A DNA stretch of 64,000 nucleotides, from NCBI GenBank assembly GCA_019347675.1, contig JAHWKW010000006.1:93329-157328 (forward strand), in the 5' to 3' direction. The stretch is from Actinomycetota bacterium (GTDB lineage: Bacteria; Actinomycetota; Nitriliruptoria; Nitriliruptorales; JAHWKO01). Made by a program: the position numbers and the translations under genes. Below, piece by piece: positions 1 through 7,766 of the stretch (position 1 is the first letter of the stretch; every line of letters begins with the position of its first letter). A model generated the notes under the pieces. That model did not search any database. It was not told where the DNA came from and worked only from the letters and a program-made list of their open reading frames with translations.

Positions 1-540
1 CAGACCCGCGTGGTGGAAGATCTCCTCGATCGCCAGCGCACACCCGGTGGTGTTCCGCGAGTGGCTCAGCAGCGCCACGTTCCCCGCGGCGAGGTTCGGC
101 ACGGCGAAGCGGAACACCTGCCAGAAGGGGAAGTTCCACGGCATGATCGCCAGGACCGGCCCGATCGGGTCGTACCGCACGTACGAGCTGTGCGCGTCGG
201 TGTGGACGGTGCGGGGCGCCAGGTAGCCGCCCGCCGCGTCCACGTAATGGCGGCACAGCCACACGCACTTGTCGATCTCGGCGCGCGACTGGGTGATCGG
301 CTTGCCCATCTCGCGGGTGATCAGCTCGGCGTACTCATCGCGGCGCGCGTCCAGGCGGTCGGCGGCCGCGGCGAGGACCTTCACACGGTCGTCGACGGTG
401 ACGGGCCGCCACTCCTCGATCCAGAACGTCCAGGCGCGGGCCAGCTTCCAGGCGACCGCATCGTCATCGTGGGTCTGGTACGTCTCGAGTTGTTCGCCGG
501 TCGCCGGGTTGATCGTCGTGATCACCGCTGCACCCTCCAT
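1..540 (-). CDS. NAD(P)-dependent aldehyde dehydrogenase, succinate-semialdehyde type (N-terminal part)
   Basis: Only the first 180 residues are present; the gene runs off the left edge. The ATG at 540 gives a start with the typical ...NPATGEQL.. opening. The motif MPWNFPFWQ at residues 133-141 is the Rossmann-fold NAD(P)-binding signature of the aldehyde dehydrogenase superfamily. The segment around ITREMGKP (residues 73-81) and the DPIGPVLAIMPWNFP stretch resemble the GabD/SSADH branch, which oxidises succinate semialdehyde to succinate. The catalytic Glu and Cys lie beyond the window, so the exact substrate cannot be checked. It is divergent from hemE, with 148 bases between the two starts that show no obvious structure. 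Confidence 0.85.
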   Translation of the reverse strand, partial: MEGAAVITTINPATGEQLETYQTHDDDAVAWKLARAWTFWIEEWRPVTVDDRVKVLAAAADRLDARRDEYAELITREMGKPITQSRAEIDKCVWLCRHYVDAAGGYLAPRTVHTDAHSSYVRYDPIGPVLAIMPWNFPFWQVFRFAVPNLAAGNVALLSHSRNTTGCALAIEEIFHHAGL

Positions 541-688
541 CGTGTCCCCACGTCCATCCAACGGCGTGACAGCGTCGCCCTCAACCGTGGCCGGTGAGCT
601 TCCGGACGTGCGCGGCGGCGGTCGAGGCAGTTGCCGCATCACCAGCTGTCCGGCACGGTAGGCGTCACAGCCAGCCCGCGGAGCCAAC

Positions 689-1801
689 GTGGCCGTCGAC
701 CCGTTCCTCGCTGCCTGCCGCGGCGAGCCCCACGACCGGGTCCCGGTGTGGTTCATGCGTCAGGCGGGCCGCTCGCTCCCCGAGTACCGCCGCATCCGTG
801 AACGCCATGCGATGCACGAGGTGATCGCCACGCCGGATCTCGCGGTGGAGGTGACCCTGCAGCCGGTGCGCCGCTACAACGTGGACGCCGCCATCCTGTT
901 CTCCGACATCGTCACGCCACTGCAGGCGATCGGTGTGGGCATCGAGCTCCGCGAGGGGATCGGCCCGGTGATCCGAGAGCCGTTCCGCCGGCCAGCGGAC
1001 GTCCAGCGGCTACGGCCCCTGGAACCCGACGAGGACATCGCCTACGTGCTCGAGACCGTCCGGACGCTGGCCTCCGAGCTGGACGTGCCGCTGATCGGTT
1101 TCGCCGGCGCCCCGTTCACCCTGGCCAGCTACCTGATCGAAGGTGGCCCTTCGAAGAACCACGCGACCACCAAGGCACTGATGTTGGGCGCCCCCGCAAC
1201 CTGGCACGCGCTGGTCGAACGGCTCGCGGACATCACGTCCGCGTCGCTGCGGGCCCAGGTTGCGGCGGGAGCCCAGGCGATCCAGCTGTTCGACTCCTGG
1301 GCCGGGGCACTGACCCCCCAGGACTACGCCCAGTCGGTCCTGCCCGTCACCCGCCGTGTCCTGGAAGGCCTGTCCGACCTCGCCGTTCCCCGCATCCACT
1401 TCGGGGTCGCAACCGGCGAGCTCCTGGTGCTCCTCGCCGAGGCGGGGGCCGACGTGGTCGGTGTCGACTGGCGGGTCCCCCTCGACACCGCCCGGGCCCG
1501 CTTGGCAGGCCGCACGGTCGGCGTCCAGGGCAACCTCGACCCGGCCGTGTGTCTCGCCCCGTGGCACGTGGTGGAGGCCCGCACGCGCGATGTGCTGCGC
1601 CGTGCCGGCGGCTCTCCCCGCCACATCTTCAACCTCGGCCACGGAGTGCTCCCCGACACCGACCCGGCAACGCTGGCACGGGTCGCCGACCTCGTCCACC
1701 ACGAGGGCATGGTCCGCACGACGTCGGACACCGACGCGCTCGCAAGCGGTGGCGGGGCGCGCTCGCCCGCCGACCCCGGTCGAGGTGGCCGTGCCACCTG
1801 A
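689..1801 (+). CDS. hemE: Uroporphyrinogen decarboxylase
   Basis: Converts uroporphyrinogen III to coproporphyrinogen III by removing four acetate carboxyls; cytoplasmic, haem pathway. The 370-residue product has the N-terminal signature [13 protein letters not shown] (residues 22-34), the catalytic Asp in FSDIVTP (Asp73) and the second signature [17 protein letters not shown]. The start is GTG at 689. The last 25 or so residues are a low-complexity Gly/Ala/Arg tail beyond the usual family end. The next haem gene starts inside this tail, so hemE and hemY/cgoX overlap by up to 17 bases and are probably co-transcribed. Confidence 0.97.
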   Translation: MAVDPFLAACRGEPHDRVPVWFMRQAGRSLPEYRRIRERHAMHEVIATPDLAVEVTLQPVRRYNVDAAILFSDIVTPLQAIGVGIELREGIGPVIREPFRRPADVQRLRPLEPDEDIAYVLETVRTLASELDVPLIGFAGAPFTLASYLIEGGPSKNHATTKALMLGAPATWHALVERLADITSASLRAQVAAGAQAIQLFDSWAGALTPQDYAQSVLPVTRRVLEGLSDLAVPRIHFGVATGELLVLLAEAGADVVGVDWRVPLDTARARLAGRTVGVQGNLDPAVCLAPWHVVEARTRDVLRRAGGSPRHIFNLGHGVLPDTDPATLARVADLVHHEGMVRTTSDTDALASGGGARSPADPGRGGRAT

Positions 1802-3146
1802 CCACCGCGTCGCCGTGATCGGGGGCGGCATCACCGGCCTGACGGCCGCGTGGACGTTGTGCACCGCTCCCAACCCCCCGCATGTCACCCTCCTCGAGGC
1901 GGGACCGCGGCTGGGGGGGAAGCTGCACACCGAGCAGATCGACGGCGTGACGATCGAACTCGGCGCCGACGCGTTCGTGGGACACGCCGAGCCCCTGGAA
2001 CTGCTACGCGAGGTCGGCTTGGGAGACGAGCTCGTCGCTCCCGACACGCGCGAGGTGTGGATCCGGTTCGGCGGCCGGTTGCACCCTCTGCCCGCCGGGC
2101 TCGTCCTGGGCGTCCCCACGCGGCTCGTGCCGCTGACTCGCTCGTCGCTGATCAGCCGCGGCGGCACGGCCCGGGCGGCGCTGGACCTGATCCTGCCGCG
2201 CCAACGCGACGTCGATGAACGATCGGTCGCTGCGCTGATCGCGCACCGGTTCGGTCGCGAGGTGCTCGAGCGTCTCGTCGAGCCGTTCCTCGCCGGGGTG
2301 TACGCGGGCGACGTCGACCAGCTCGAGGTCGCAGCAGCCACCCCCGACCTGGCCGCGGCCGCCCGCACCGGGCGGAGCCTGATGCGAGCGCTGGGCCGAG
2401 CTCGGGCAGCCTCCGGCGGCCCGACGTTCCGCAGCGTGGCGGGCGGCTTGCGCCGGTTGGTCGAGGCCTTGGCCGGGGCGCCGGGGCTGGATGTGCACAT
2501 CGACAGCGTCGTGCGACGGCTGGAACCGTCCGGTGACGGGTACGTCCTCGAGCGCCCCGGCGGCTGGGATCACGCCGATGCGGCGATCGTCGCGGTGCCC
2601 GCCCCGGCCGCGGCTGCGCTGCTCCGGCACGCCGCACCGGTCGCGGCCGCCGAGCTGGACGCCATCCCCTACGCCTCCGTGGCCACCATCACGCTGGTGT
2701 ACCCGCCCGGGAGCGCTCGGCTGGTGGGCAGCGGTGTGCTCGTTCCCCGGGTCGAGGAAGGGCTGGTCAAGGCGGCCACCTGGGTCAGTCAGAAGTGGGC
2801 GGGGCGCGTCGACGACGGCCGCATCGTGATCCGCGCGTCGGTTGGTCGTCACGGCGACGACGCGGCACTGCAGCTCGACGACGAAACCCTGGTGCTGGCG
2901 GTGCACCGCGAGCTGCACGACCTGGCGGGATCGGCGGCCTTGCCGGTCGCCTGGCGGGTGACACGCTGGAGGACGGCGTTACCGCAGTACGTGATCGGCC
3001 ACCGCAACCGGGTGGCGCGGGTGCGCGCCGCGACACGGCAGCTGCCGGGTGTGGAGCTCGCCGGTGCTGCATACGAGGGGGTGGGCATCGCCGCGTGCGT
3101 CCGACAGGGGCGCCACGCTGCCGCCCGACTGCTCGCCCGGCGCTGA
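1785..3146 (+). CDS. hemY: Protoporphyrinogen/coproporphyrinogen III oxidase (HemY/CgoX type)
   Basis: FAD-dependent oxidase of late haem synthesis, following hemE. The N-terminus carries the dinucleotide-binding motif [15 protein letters not shown]. The sequence then has [14 protein letters not shown] (second nucleotide-binding strand) and a C-terminal [21 protein letters not shown] segment, which is the usual FAD-contacting end of the family. Length is 453 residues from GTG 1785; a second in-frame GTG at 1791 is equally plausible. Actinobacterial members usually work on coproporphyrinogen III (coproporphyrin-dependent route), which is the likely activity here, but sequence alone does not separate the two. 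The reading frame is open far upstream inside hemE, so the start rests on the GGGIxG motif position and the operon overlap. Confidence 0.92.
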   Translation: MAVPPDHRVAVIGGGITGLTAAWTLCTAPNPPHVTLLEAGPRLGGKLHTEQIDGVTIELGADAFVGHAEPLELLREVGLGDELVAPDTREVWIRFGGRLHPLPAGLVLGVPTRLVPLTRSSLISRGGTARAALDLILPRQRDVDERSVAALIAHRFGREVLERLVEPFLAGVYAGDVDQLEVAAATPDLAAAARTGRSLMRALGRARAASGGPTFRSVAGGLRRLVEALAGAPGLDVHIDSVVRRLEPSGDGYVLERPGGWDHADAAIVAVPAPAAAALLRHAAPVAAAELDAIPYASVATITLVYPPGSARLVGSGVLVPRVEEGLVKAATWVSQKWAGRVDDGRIVIRASVGRHGDDAALQLDDETLVLAVHRELHDLAGSAALPVAWRVTRWRTALPQYVIGHRNRVARVRAATRQLPGVELAGAAYEGVGIAACVRQGRHAAARLLARR

Positions 3147-3259
3147 CGCGGCACGTCGCGGCCGTCCGAACGGTCCCAGCCAGCGGCGACCGCCTCCCGG
3201 CCGTCGGCACATACTCGCAGCGGTGGGTCGTCCCGTCTCTCTGCATGGAGGAAGTGATC

Positions 3260-3978
3260 ATGCGCGTCGACATCGTGATCCCGGCCGACAACGAGGAGGA
3301 TCGCATCGGCGGGACGCTCGAGCAGTACCGGAACAGCTCGACGACGCTGACTTCAGGTTCCTCGTGGCGCTCGACGGCTGCACCGATGGGACGGCCGACG
3401 CCGTGGCCCGTCACCGCGACCGGGACGCACGCGTCGTTCTGCTCGACCTGCCGAAGCTGGGGAAGGGTGGTGTCATCCAGGAGGGGTTCGGCTACTGCGA
3501 CGGTGCGTTCGTGGGATTCGTGGACGCCGACGCGGCGACACCTCCCGAGGAGTTCGCTGCCTACTTCGCGATCGCGCTCCCGGCGGTCGGCGCGGCGGGC
3601 GCCGGGGTGGACACCGTCGGTGCGTTCTCGCTGATGGTCGCCAACTTCTCGGTCCACGTGCGTGCGTTGGTGGCCAACCTCCTCAGACGCCCGTCGGGGT
3701 TCACCGTGACACCGAAGGAGGGGGAGGCCGGCCCGCAACCCCGAGCCGTGTGGCCGGCACTGGCGCTGATCGCTGTCCTGACCGGCACGTCGGTGTACGG
3801 CCTGATCGTGGAGCGCAGCCCAGCGACGTTGAACAACGTCGCGTTCGCTGCCCTGCACGTCGCCGTCCTGACCCGCGGAGTGCTCCCGGCGTTGCGACCG
3901 CCGCGCCCGGCGCTGCTCGAGACGACCGTCGCCGCTGACTTGGTCTCCGGTGAGGCGGTCGCCGGCGAGGCGCGATGA
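3260..3978 (+). pseudogene. Frameshifted chimeric family 2 glycosyltransferase remnant
   Basis: ATG 3260 has a good ribosome site (GGAGGAAG, 3247-3254) and begins MRVDIVIPADNEEDRIGGTL, a GT2 nucleotide-sugar-binding start. The frame shifts near 3335-3345: the continuation LDDADFRFLVALDGCTDGTADAVARH and FVGFVDADAATPPEEF (a DXD-like segment) is read one base out of phase. After PPEEF the sequence changes abruptly. The remaining 140 or so residues contain hydrophobic spans (AYFAIALPAVGAAGAG; WPALALIAVLTGTSVYGLIV; NNVAFAALHVAVLTRGVLPAL) and a VTPKEG segment like the membrane C-terminus of cellulose-synthase-type GT2 enzymes. The central catalytic part of that second enzyme is missing. The stop overlaps the ATG of the GH8 gene. 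The best reading is a decayed fusion of two glycosyltransferase genes; a sequencing error could explain the frameshift but not the chimeric composition. Confidence 0.7.
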
Positions 3979-5096
3979 GCCGGGCGCGCATCGCCACGGC
4001 GGTCGCTGCTGTGCTGGTCGTTGTCGGGGTCGCGATCATGGTGGTGCGGATGGTCCCGGACGGGCTCGAGTCAGACCAACCGCTGGAGCCGGCGGAGGCC
4101 CGGCGACTCGCGGAGGAGGCTGCCAACCGTTTCTTCACCGACTACGTCACCGACGACGGGCGGGTGGTCCGCCGCGACCAGGGCGGCGACACCGTCAGCG
4201 AGGGCCAGGCCTACGCGATGCTCCTCGCGGTCGCGCTGGACGACGCCGACCGCTTCGCGTCGGTCTGGGACTGGACCCGCGAGAACCTGCAACGCGACGA
4301 CGGGCTGCTGTCGTTCCGCTGGGAGGGCGGGGCGGTGGTCGGCGAGGACGCCGCGAGCGACGCCGACCTGGACGCGGCTCGCGCGTTGGTCCTCGCGGCT
4401 GACCGCTTCGGCGAGCCGCGGTACCGCGACGACGCCCGCCGTCTGGCCGAGGGCATCGTGGCGCACGAGACGGTCTCAGTGGCAGGGGAGCCCGTCCTGG
4501 GGCCGGGGCCCTGGGCGACCGGCGCGCCACCGTGGTGGGTGAACGTGAGCTACCTCGACCCGCGCGGGTTCGCCACGCTGGCAGGTGCGATCGGCGACCC
4601 CGTGTGGGAGGGCATGCGCAGCTCGAGCTACGGGCTGGTGGATCAGGCCACCGGCGGTCAGCGGCCGTCCCTGCCGGCGAACTGGTCACGACTCGACGCG
4701 TCCGTCCAGCTGCGACCGTCAGGGCCACCCGACGACCCTCAGGCCCTCCCCGTCTACGGCTTCGAATCGGTCCGGGTCCCGATCCGCTTCGGCGCCGACT
4801 GCGACCAGCGCGGACGTCGCCTGGCGGGGCGGATGTGGCCGTTCCTCCGTGATCAGGTCGGTGACCGGCTCGCGCCCGAGTATCGGCTCAACGGGACCCC
4901 GGCCGCCGAAGGCAGGCATCCGGTCGCCTTCGTGGCCGCCGCCGGGGCGGCGCACGGCGCCGGTGAGCGGGGCGGCGCTGGGTGGCTGCTCGAACGCGCC
5001 GAGGAGGTGCAAGGCGACCAGCCCAGCTACTACGGAGCCGCGTGGATCGCGCTGGGACGGATCCTTTTGACCACCGACCTGCTGGATGAGTGCTGA
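3975..5096 (+). CDS. Glycoside hydrolase family 8 (BcsZ-like endoglucanase), membrane-anchored
   Basis: A 373-residue protein with an N-terminal hydrophobic segment (residues 7-25) that should anchor or export it, then a GH8 catalytic domain. The motif GDTVSEGQAYAMLLAV places the expected general-acid Glu at residue 76. Later segments WWVNVSYLDPRGF and YGFESVRVPIRFGADC match conserved GH8 substrate-binding elements. Family members cleave beta-1,4-glucans and often accompany cellulose synthases, which agrees with the cellulose-synthase-like remnant immediately upstream. The ATG at 3975 overlaps the upstream stop by four bases. Because the upstream synthase is broken, this gene may be an orphan of a former exopolysaccharide locus. 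The catalytic domain itself shows no interruption. Confidence 0.85.
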   Translation: MSRARIATAVAAVLVVVGVAIMVVRMVPDGLESDQPLEPAEARRLAEEAANRFFTDYVTDDGRVVRRDQGGDTVSEGQAYAMLLAVALDDADRFASVWDWTRENLQRDDGLLSFRWEGGAVVGEDAASDADLDAARALVLAADRFGEPRYRDDARRLAEGIVAHETVSVAGEPVLGPGPWATGAPPWWVNVSYLDPRGFATLAGAIGDPVWEGMRSSSYGLVDQATGGQRPSLPANWSRLDASVQLRPSGPPDDPQALPVYGFESVRVPIRFGADCDQRGRRLAGRMWPFLRDQVGDRLAPEYRLNGTPAAEGRHPVAFVAAAGAAHGAGERGGAGWLLERAEEVQGDQPSYYGAAWIALGRILLTTDLLDEC

Positions 5097-5123
5097 TCGG
5101 CGAGCGCGCGGGCGGTGTCGCCG

Positions 5124-5441
5124 TCACCCCCGGCCGGTCTCGGCCACCTGCGCGCGGCGCTCGGCGATCAGCCGTCCCATCTCGCGCCGGGTGAGCTCCC
5201 TGGCCCCCAGGCGCACCGCTCGCCTCCGCTGGTCGGGTGTCAGGTCGTAGTGCCACGTGACCGGGTCGTCCTGGAACCAGCTGCGGCGCACGCCGAGCTG
5301 TTGCGCGAAGGCGTGCAGCTCCTCACGGGTGTCAGCCGTAAGGTGACACCACTCGGTGCCGACGCGACGCAGCCGCGCCCCGACGCGCGTCCCGTAGTCG
5401 CGCATGTCGTCCACGTACACCGTCACGCCGATCCGTTCCAT
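5124..5441 (-). CDS. DUF4031 domain protein
   Basis: A 105-residue soluble protein. It opens with VTVYVDDMRDYG and has a central CHLTADTREELHAFAQQLGVRRSWFQ followed by HYDLTPDQRRRAVRLGARELTRREMG. This matches DUF4031, a small actinobacterial family without assigned biochemistry. No signal peptide or membrane segment is visible. It ends 27 bases from the convergent GH8 stop and lies 21 bases downstream of the PPOX-fold gene on the same strand, so the two may be co-transcribed. Function unknown. Confidence 0.75.
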   Translation of the reverse strand: MERIGVTVYVDDMRDYGTRVGARLRRVGTEWCHLTADTREELHAFAQQLGVRRSWFQDDPVTWHYDLTPDQRRRAVRLGARELTRREMGRLIAERRAQVAETGRG

Positions 5442-5462
5442 CGCCGTCGGGACGCGACTCGC

Positions 5463-5873
5463 TCAGCCAGAAACCTCCGGGCCGGCAGCCTCGATCGCGA
5501 TGCGCAGCAGAACCCGCCGTTGCTCGCGCATGGCTTGGCGGTACTCGTCCCAGTCGTCGTGCTCGCCGCGGACGCGGCGGTAGTAGTCGACCAGCAGCTC
5601 GAGCGCGTCCGGCAACCGAACGATGTCGGCGGTCCCGTCGATGCGGACCCACGGCCCGTAGAAACGCTCGGTGAAGACGCACAGCGACACCCGCGGGTCG
5701 CGCTCCAGGTTGGTGGCCTTCACGGCCGTCTCGCGTGTCGAGACGATCGCTCGCCCGTCCCCGTCGACGCCGGCCACGACCGGTGAGAGCTGCGGAGAGC
5801 CGTCTCGTCGGTAGGTGTGCATGACCGCCCGGTGATGTTCCCGGACGAACGCTCGCGCCTCGTCGCTGTCCAC
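5463..5873 (-). CDS. PPOX-class (pyridoxamine 5'-phosphate oxidase fold) F420/flavin-dependent protein
   Basis: A 136-residue split-barrel protein. The segments HRAVMHTYRRDGSPQLSPVVAGVDGDGRAIVSTRE and KATNLERDPRVSLCVF are typical of the Rv1155-like F420-dependent PPOX class, in which Arg/Lys residues contact the cofactor phosphate and the next strand carries the isoalloxazine. The start is set at GTG 5873, just before the conserved domain; the upstream open frame has no family similarity. F420 rather than FMN is inferred from the actinobacterial context. The substrate is unknown. Confidence 0.75.
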   Translation of the reverse strand: MDSDEARAFVREHHRAVMHTYRRDGSPQLSPVVAGVDGDGRAIVSTRETAVKATNLERDPRVSLCVFTERFYGPWVRIDGTADIVRLPDALELLVDYYRRVRGEHDDWDEYRQAMREQRRVLLRIAIEAAGPEVSG

Positions 5874-6069
5874 AGGTCCAGGCTCCTTGAGCGGGCGGCC
5901 ACGCCCACCACTCAAGCAGGCCGTCGCGCCGGCGCCACTGCCAGCCAGGCGAGCAGGCCAGTGCACGGCCGGTGTCACGAGGCGGCTCGAGCTGCCCGAC
6001 CCACCAGCCACGCCCGGCGATCGGTGCGCGATGATGACGTGGAGGTGGCGGTCTGCTTCGATGCGGACC

Positions 6070-6453
6070 ATGGAGCCACTGAGCGACCCACAGATCGACG
6101 AGGCCCTCTCCGACCTCCCCGGCTGGGAGTACGACGGCGAAGCCATCAGCAAGACCTACGGGCTGGCGTCGTTCCGTGAGGCGGTCGACTTCGTCAACGA
6201 CATCGCCGACCTCGCCGAGGAGGCGAACCACCACCCCGACCTCGAGATCTACTACGACGAGGTGGTCGTGTCGCTGCGGACCCACAGCCTCGACGCGGTC
6301 ACCGACAACGACGTCCGGATGGCGGCCGAGGTCGAGAACCTGGTGACCGAGGTCGAGGAGGACGACTTCGACGACCTCGACGAGGACGACGACCTCGACG
6401 ATGACGTGAATGACGTGGACGAGTTCGACGACGACTTCGACGACGGGATCTAA
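6070..6453 (+). CDS. Pterin-4a-carbinolamine dehydratase with acidic C-terminal tail
   Basis: A 127-residue protein whose first 90 residues match 4a-hydroxytetrahydrobiopterin dehydratase (PCD/DCoH): WEYDGEAISKTYGLASFREAVDFVNDIADLAEEANHHPD, with the EANHHPD motif holding the catalytic histidines, then YYDEVVVSLRTHSLDAVTDNDVRMA. The family recycles pterin cofactors after aromatic amino-acid hydroxylation. The last 34 or so residues are almost entirely Asp/Glu, an extension absent from ordinary PCDs (usually about 95-105 residues) and encoded by imperfect GACGAC repeats. ATG 6070 is chosen because it starts just before the conserved domain. No aromatic hydroxylase is nearby. Confidence 0.88.
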   Translation: MEPLSDPQIDEALSDLPGWEYDGEAISKTYGLASFREAVDFVNDIADLAEEANHHPDLEIYYDEVVVSLRTHSLDAVTDNDVRMAAEVENLVTEVEEDDFDDLDEDDDLDDDVNDVDEFDDDFDDGI

Positions 6454-6457
6454 AGGA

Positions 6458-6484
6458 GCGGGATATGAAAGAGCGCGATCCCGC
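6458..6484 (+). other. Hairpin and possible mini-ORF after the pterin dehydratase gene
   Basis: GCGGGAT (6458-6464) and ATCCCGC (6478-6484) form a perfect 7-bp stem with a 13-base loop, five bases after the dehydratase stop. There is no T tract, so it is at best a weak terminator. The same stretch contains AAAGGAG followed by an ATG at 6465 opening a 9-codon frame (6465-6494, MKERDPARR). Whether it is translated is unknown. Confidence 0.35.
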
Positions 6485-6500
6485 CCGGCGTTGACCGTCC

Positions 6501-6577
6501 GGTCTAGGTGTGGTCTAGGTGGGGTCTAGGTGCGGTCTAGGTGAGGTCTAGGTGCGGTCTAGGTGAGGTCTAGGTGC
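6501..6577. repeat. Tandem array, seven copies of an 11-bp unit (GGTCTAGGTGN)
   Basis: Seven consecutive copies of GGTCTAGGTG plus one variable base (T, G, C, A, C, A, C). On the minus strand each unit reads CACCTAGACC and contains a TAG. The TAG in the last unit is the stop codon of the HIT gene, so the array begins at the end of that gene and extends downstream of it. Confidence 0.95.
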
Positions 6578-6917
6578 CGTCCACGTGGCCGAGCTGCTTG
6601 CCTCCGACCACGTGGAAGTGCAGGTGCGGGATCGCCTGGCCTCCGCGCGTGCCGATGTTGGTCGCGATGCGGTAGCCGTCGGCGATGCCCTCCTGCTCCG
6701 CGACCCGGCGCGCCATCCCGAATGCTGCCGAAAGCTGATCGATGTGCTCATCCCCGAGTTCGTGGGCCGACGCGATGTGCTGGCGGGTCGTGACCAGGAC
6801 GTGCACCGGCGCGCGTGGGAACTTGTCGCGGAAGGCCACGACATGTTCATCCTGGGCGACCATGTCGGCGTCCTCGTCGCCAGCGACGATCCGGCAGAAC
6901 ACGCACTCGGCGGTCAT
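6570..6917 (-). CDS. HIT family (histidine triad) nucleotide hydrolase
   Basis: A 115-residue HinT-like protein. The N-terminal CVFCRIVAGDEDADMVAQDEHVVAF has the CxFC element common in this family. The C-terminal HLHFHVVGG is the histidine triad with the nucleophilic middle His. Family members hydrolyse nucleoside phosphoramidates or dinucleotides. The start is ATG 6917, after an AGGAG ribosome site in the short gap to the divergent SDR gene. The stop codon TAG (6570-6572) belongs to the last unit of the 11-bp tandem array. Confidence 0.93.
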   Translation of the reverse strand: MTAECVFCRIVAGDEDADMVAQDEHVVAFRDKFPRAPVHVLVTTRQHIASAHELGDEHIDQLSAAFGMARRVAEQEGIADGYRIATNIGTRGGQAIPHLHFHVVGGKQLGHVDGT

Positions 6918-6966
6918 CGGGGCTCCTCGCTCCTCGGCCCGCGACCGTAGTGGTCCAGGCGTGAAG

Positions 6967-6972
6967 TAGGCT
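6967..6972 (+). promoter_or_regulatory. Candidate -10 box (TAGGCT) of the SDR gene, leaderless arrangement
   Basis: TAGGCT ends seven bases before the ATG at 6980, so transcription would begin at or next to the start codon. There is no Shine-Dalgarno sequence in the gap. No convincing -35 element is seen. Confidence 0.4.
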
Positions 6973-6979
6973 GGATCGT

Positions 6980-7705
6980 ATGGGTACCACGTTGATCTGG
7001 ATCTCGGGGGCATCGAGCGGGATCGGTCGGGGACTGGCGCAGACGGTCCCGTGGGACGACGCACGCATCATCGACATCAGCCGGTCGGGGGCGGAGGGTC
7101 TCGAGCACGTCGCTGCGGACCTCATGACCGCAGAAGGGTGGGACGCCGCAGCCGCCTCCTTCCACCGTGAGCTTGACGACTTCGACGGGGAACGTGCCGT
7201 GTTCGTGCACTGCTCGGGGACGCTCACCCCGATCGGGTTCGCGGGGGAGGTCGATCACGACGCCTACGGCCGTCAGGTGCTGTTGAACAGCGCGTCGCCG
7301 CAGATCCTCGGCGACGCGTTCGTCGCCGCGGCTCGGGACCTCGACGTTGACGGCCACCTGGTGATGATCACATCCGGTGCGGCCACCAGCGTGTACGAGG
7401 GATGGTCGGCGTACGGTCCCGGGAAGGCTGCGGTCGACCACTGGGTCCGCACGGTCGGTGCGGAGCGCGAGCGCCGCGGGTCTCGGCTGCGTGTCATCTC
7501 CGTCGCCCCCGGGACGGTCGCCACCGCGATGCAGGCAGAGATCCGCGACACGCCTGAACGTGACTTTCCCAACGTCGGGAAGTTCATCGATCTGCACGAG
7601 TCCGGCGACCTGGTCGCTCCGGAGGACGCAGCCCGCGGGATCTGGTCGCTGCTGGACCGGGACCTGGACAACGGCGCGGTGGTCGACCTGCGCGACCTGG
7701 GCTGA
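6980..7705 (+). CDS. Short-chain dehydrogenase/reductase (SDR)
   Basis: A 241-residue classical SDR. The N-terminal WISGASSGIGRGLA is the TGxxxGIG cofactor motif with Ser replacing Thr. The active site follows: the Ser in the ITSGAATSVYEGWSAYGPGKAAVDHW stretch, then YGPGK giving the YxxxK catalytic pair. A VAPGTVATAM segment follows, as usual. The substrate cannot be deduced; the family reduces ketones or oxidises alcohols with NAD(P)H. The gene is divergent from HIT and probably leaderless, since a -10-like TAGGCT lies seven bases upstream of the ATG. Confidence 0.9.
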   Translation: MGTTLIWISGASSGIGRGLAQTVPWDDARIIDISRSGAEGLEHVAADLMTAEGWDAAAASFHRELDDFDGERAVFVHCSGTLTPIGFAGEVDHDAYGRQVLLNSASPQILGDAFVAAARDLDVDGHLVMITSGAATSVYEGWSAYGPGKAAVDHWVRTVGAERERRGSRLRVISVAPGTVATAMQAEIRDTPERDFPNVGKFIDLHESGDLVAPEDAARGIWSLLDRDLDNGAVVDLRDLG

Positions 7706-7766
7706 CGGCCGGCGGCGCGACGGTCGCCGTGTGGCGATCGCTCGGTCGCCGTTCGGATGCTCCCGT

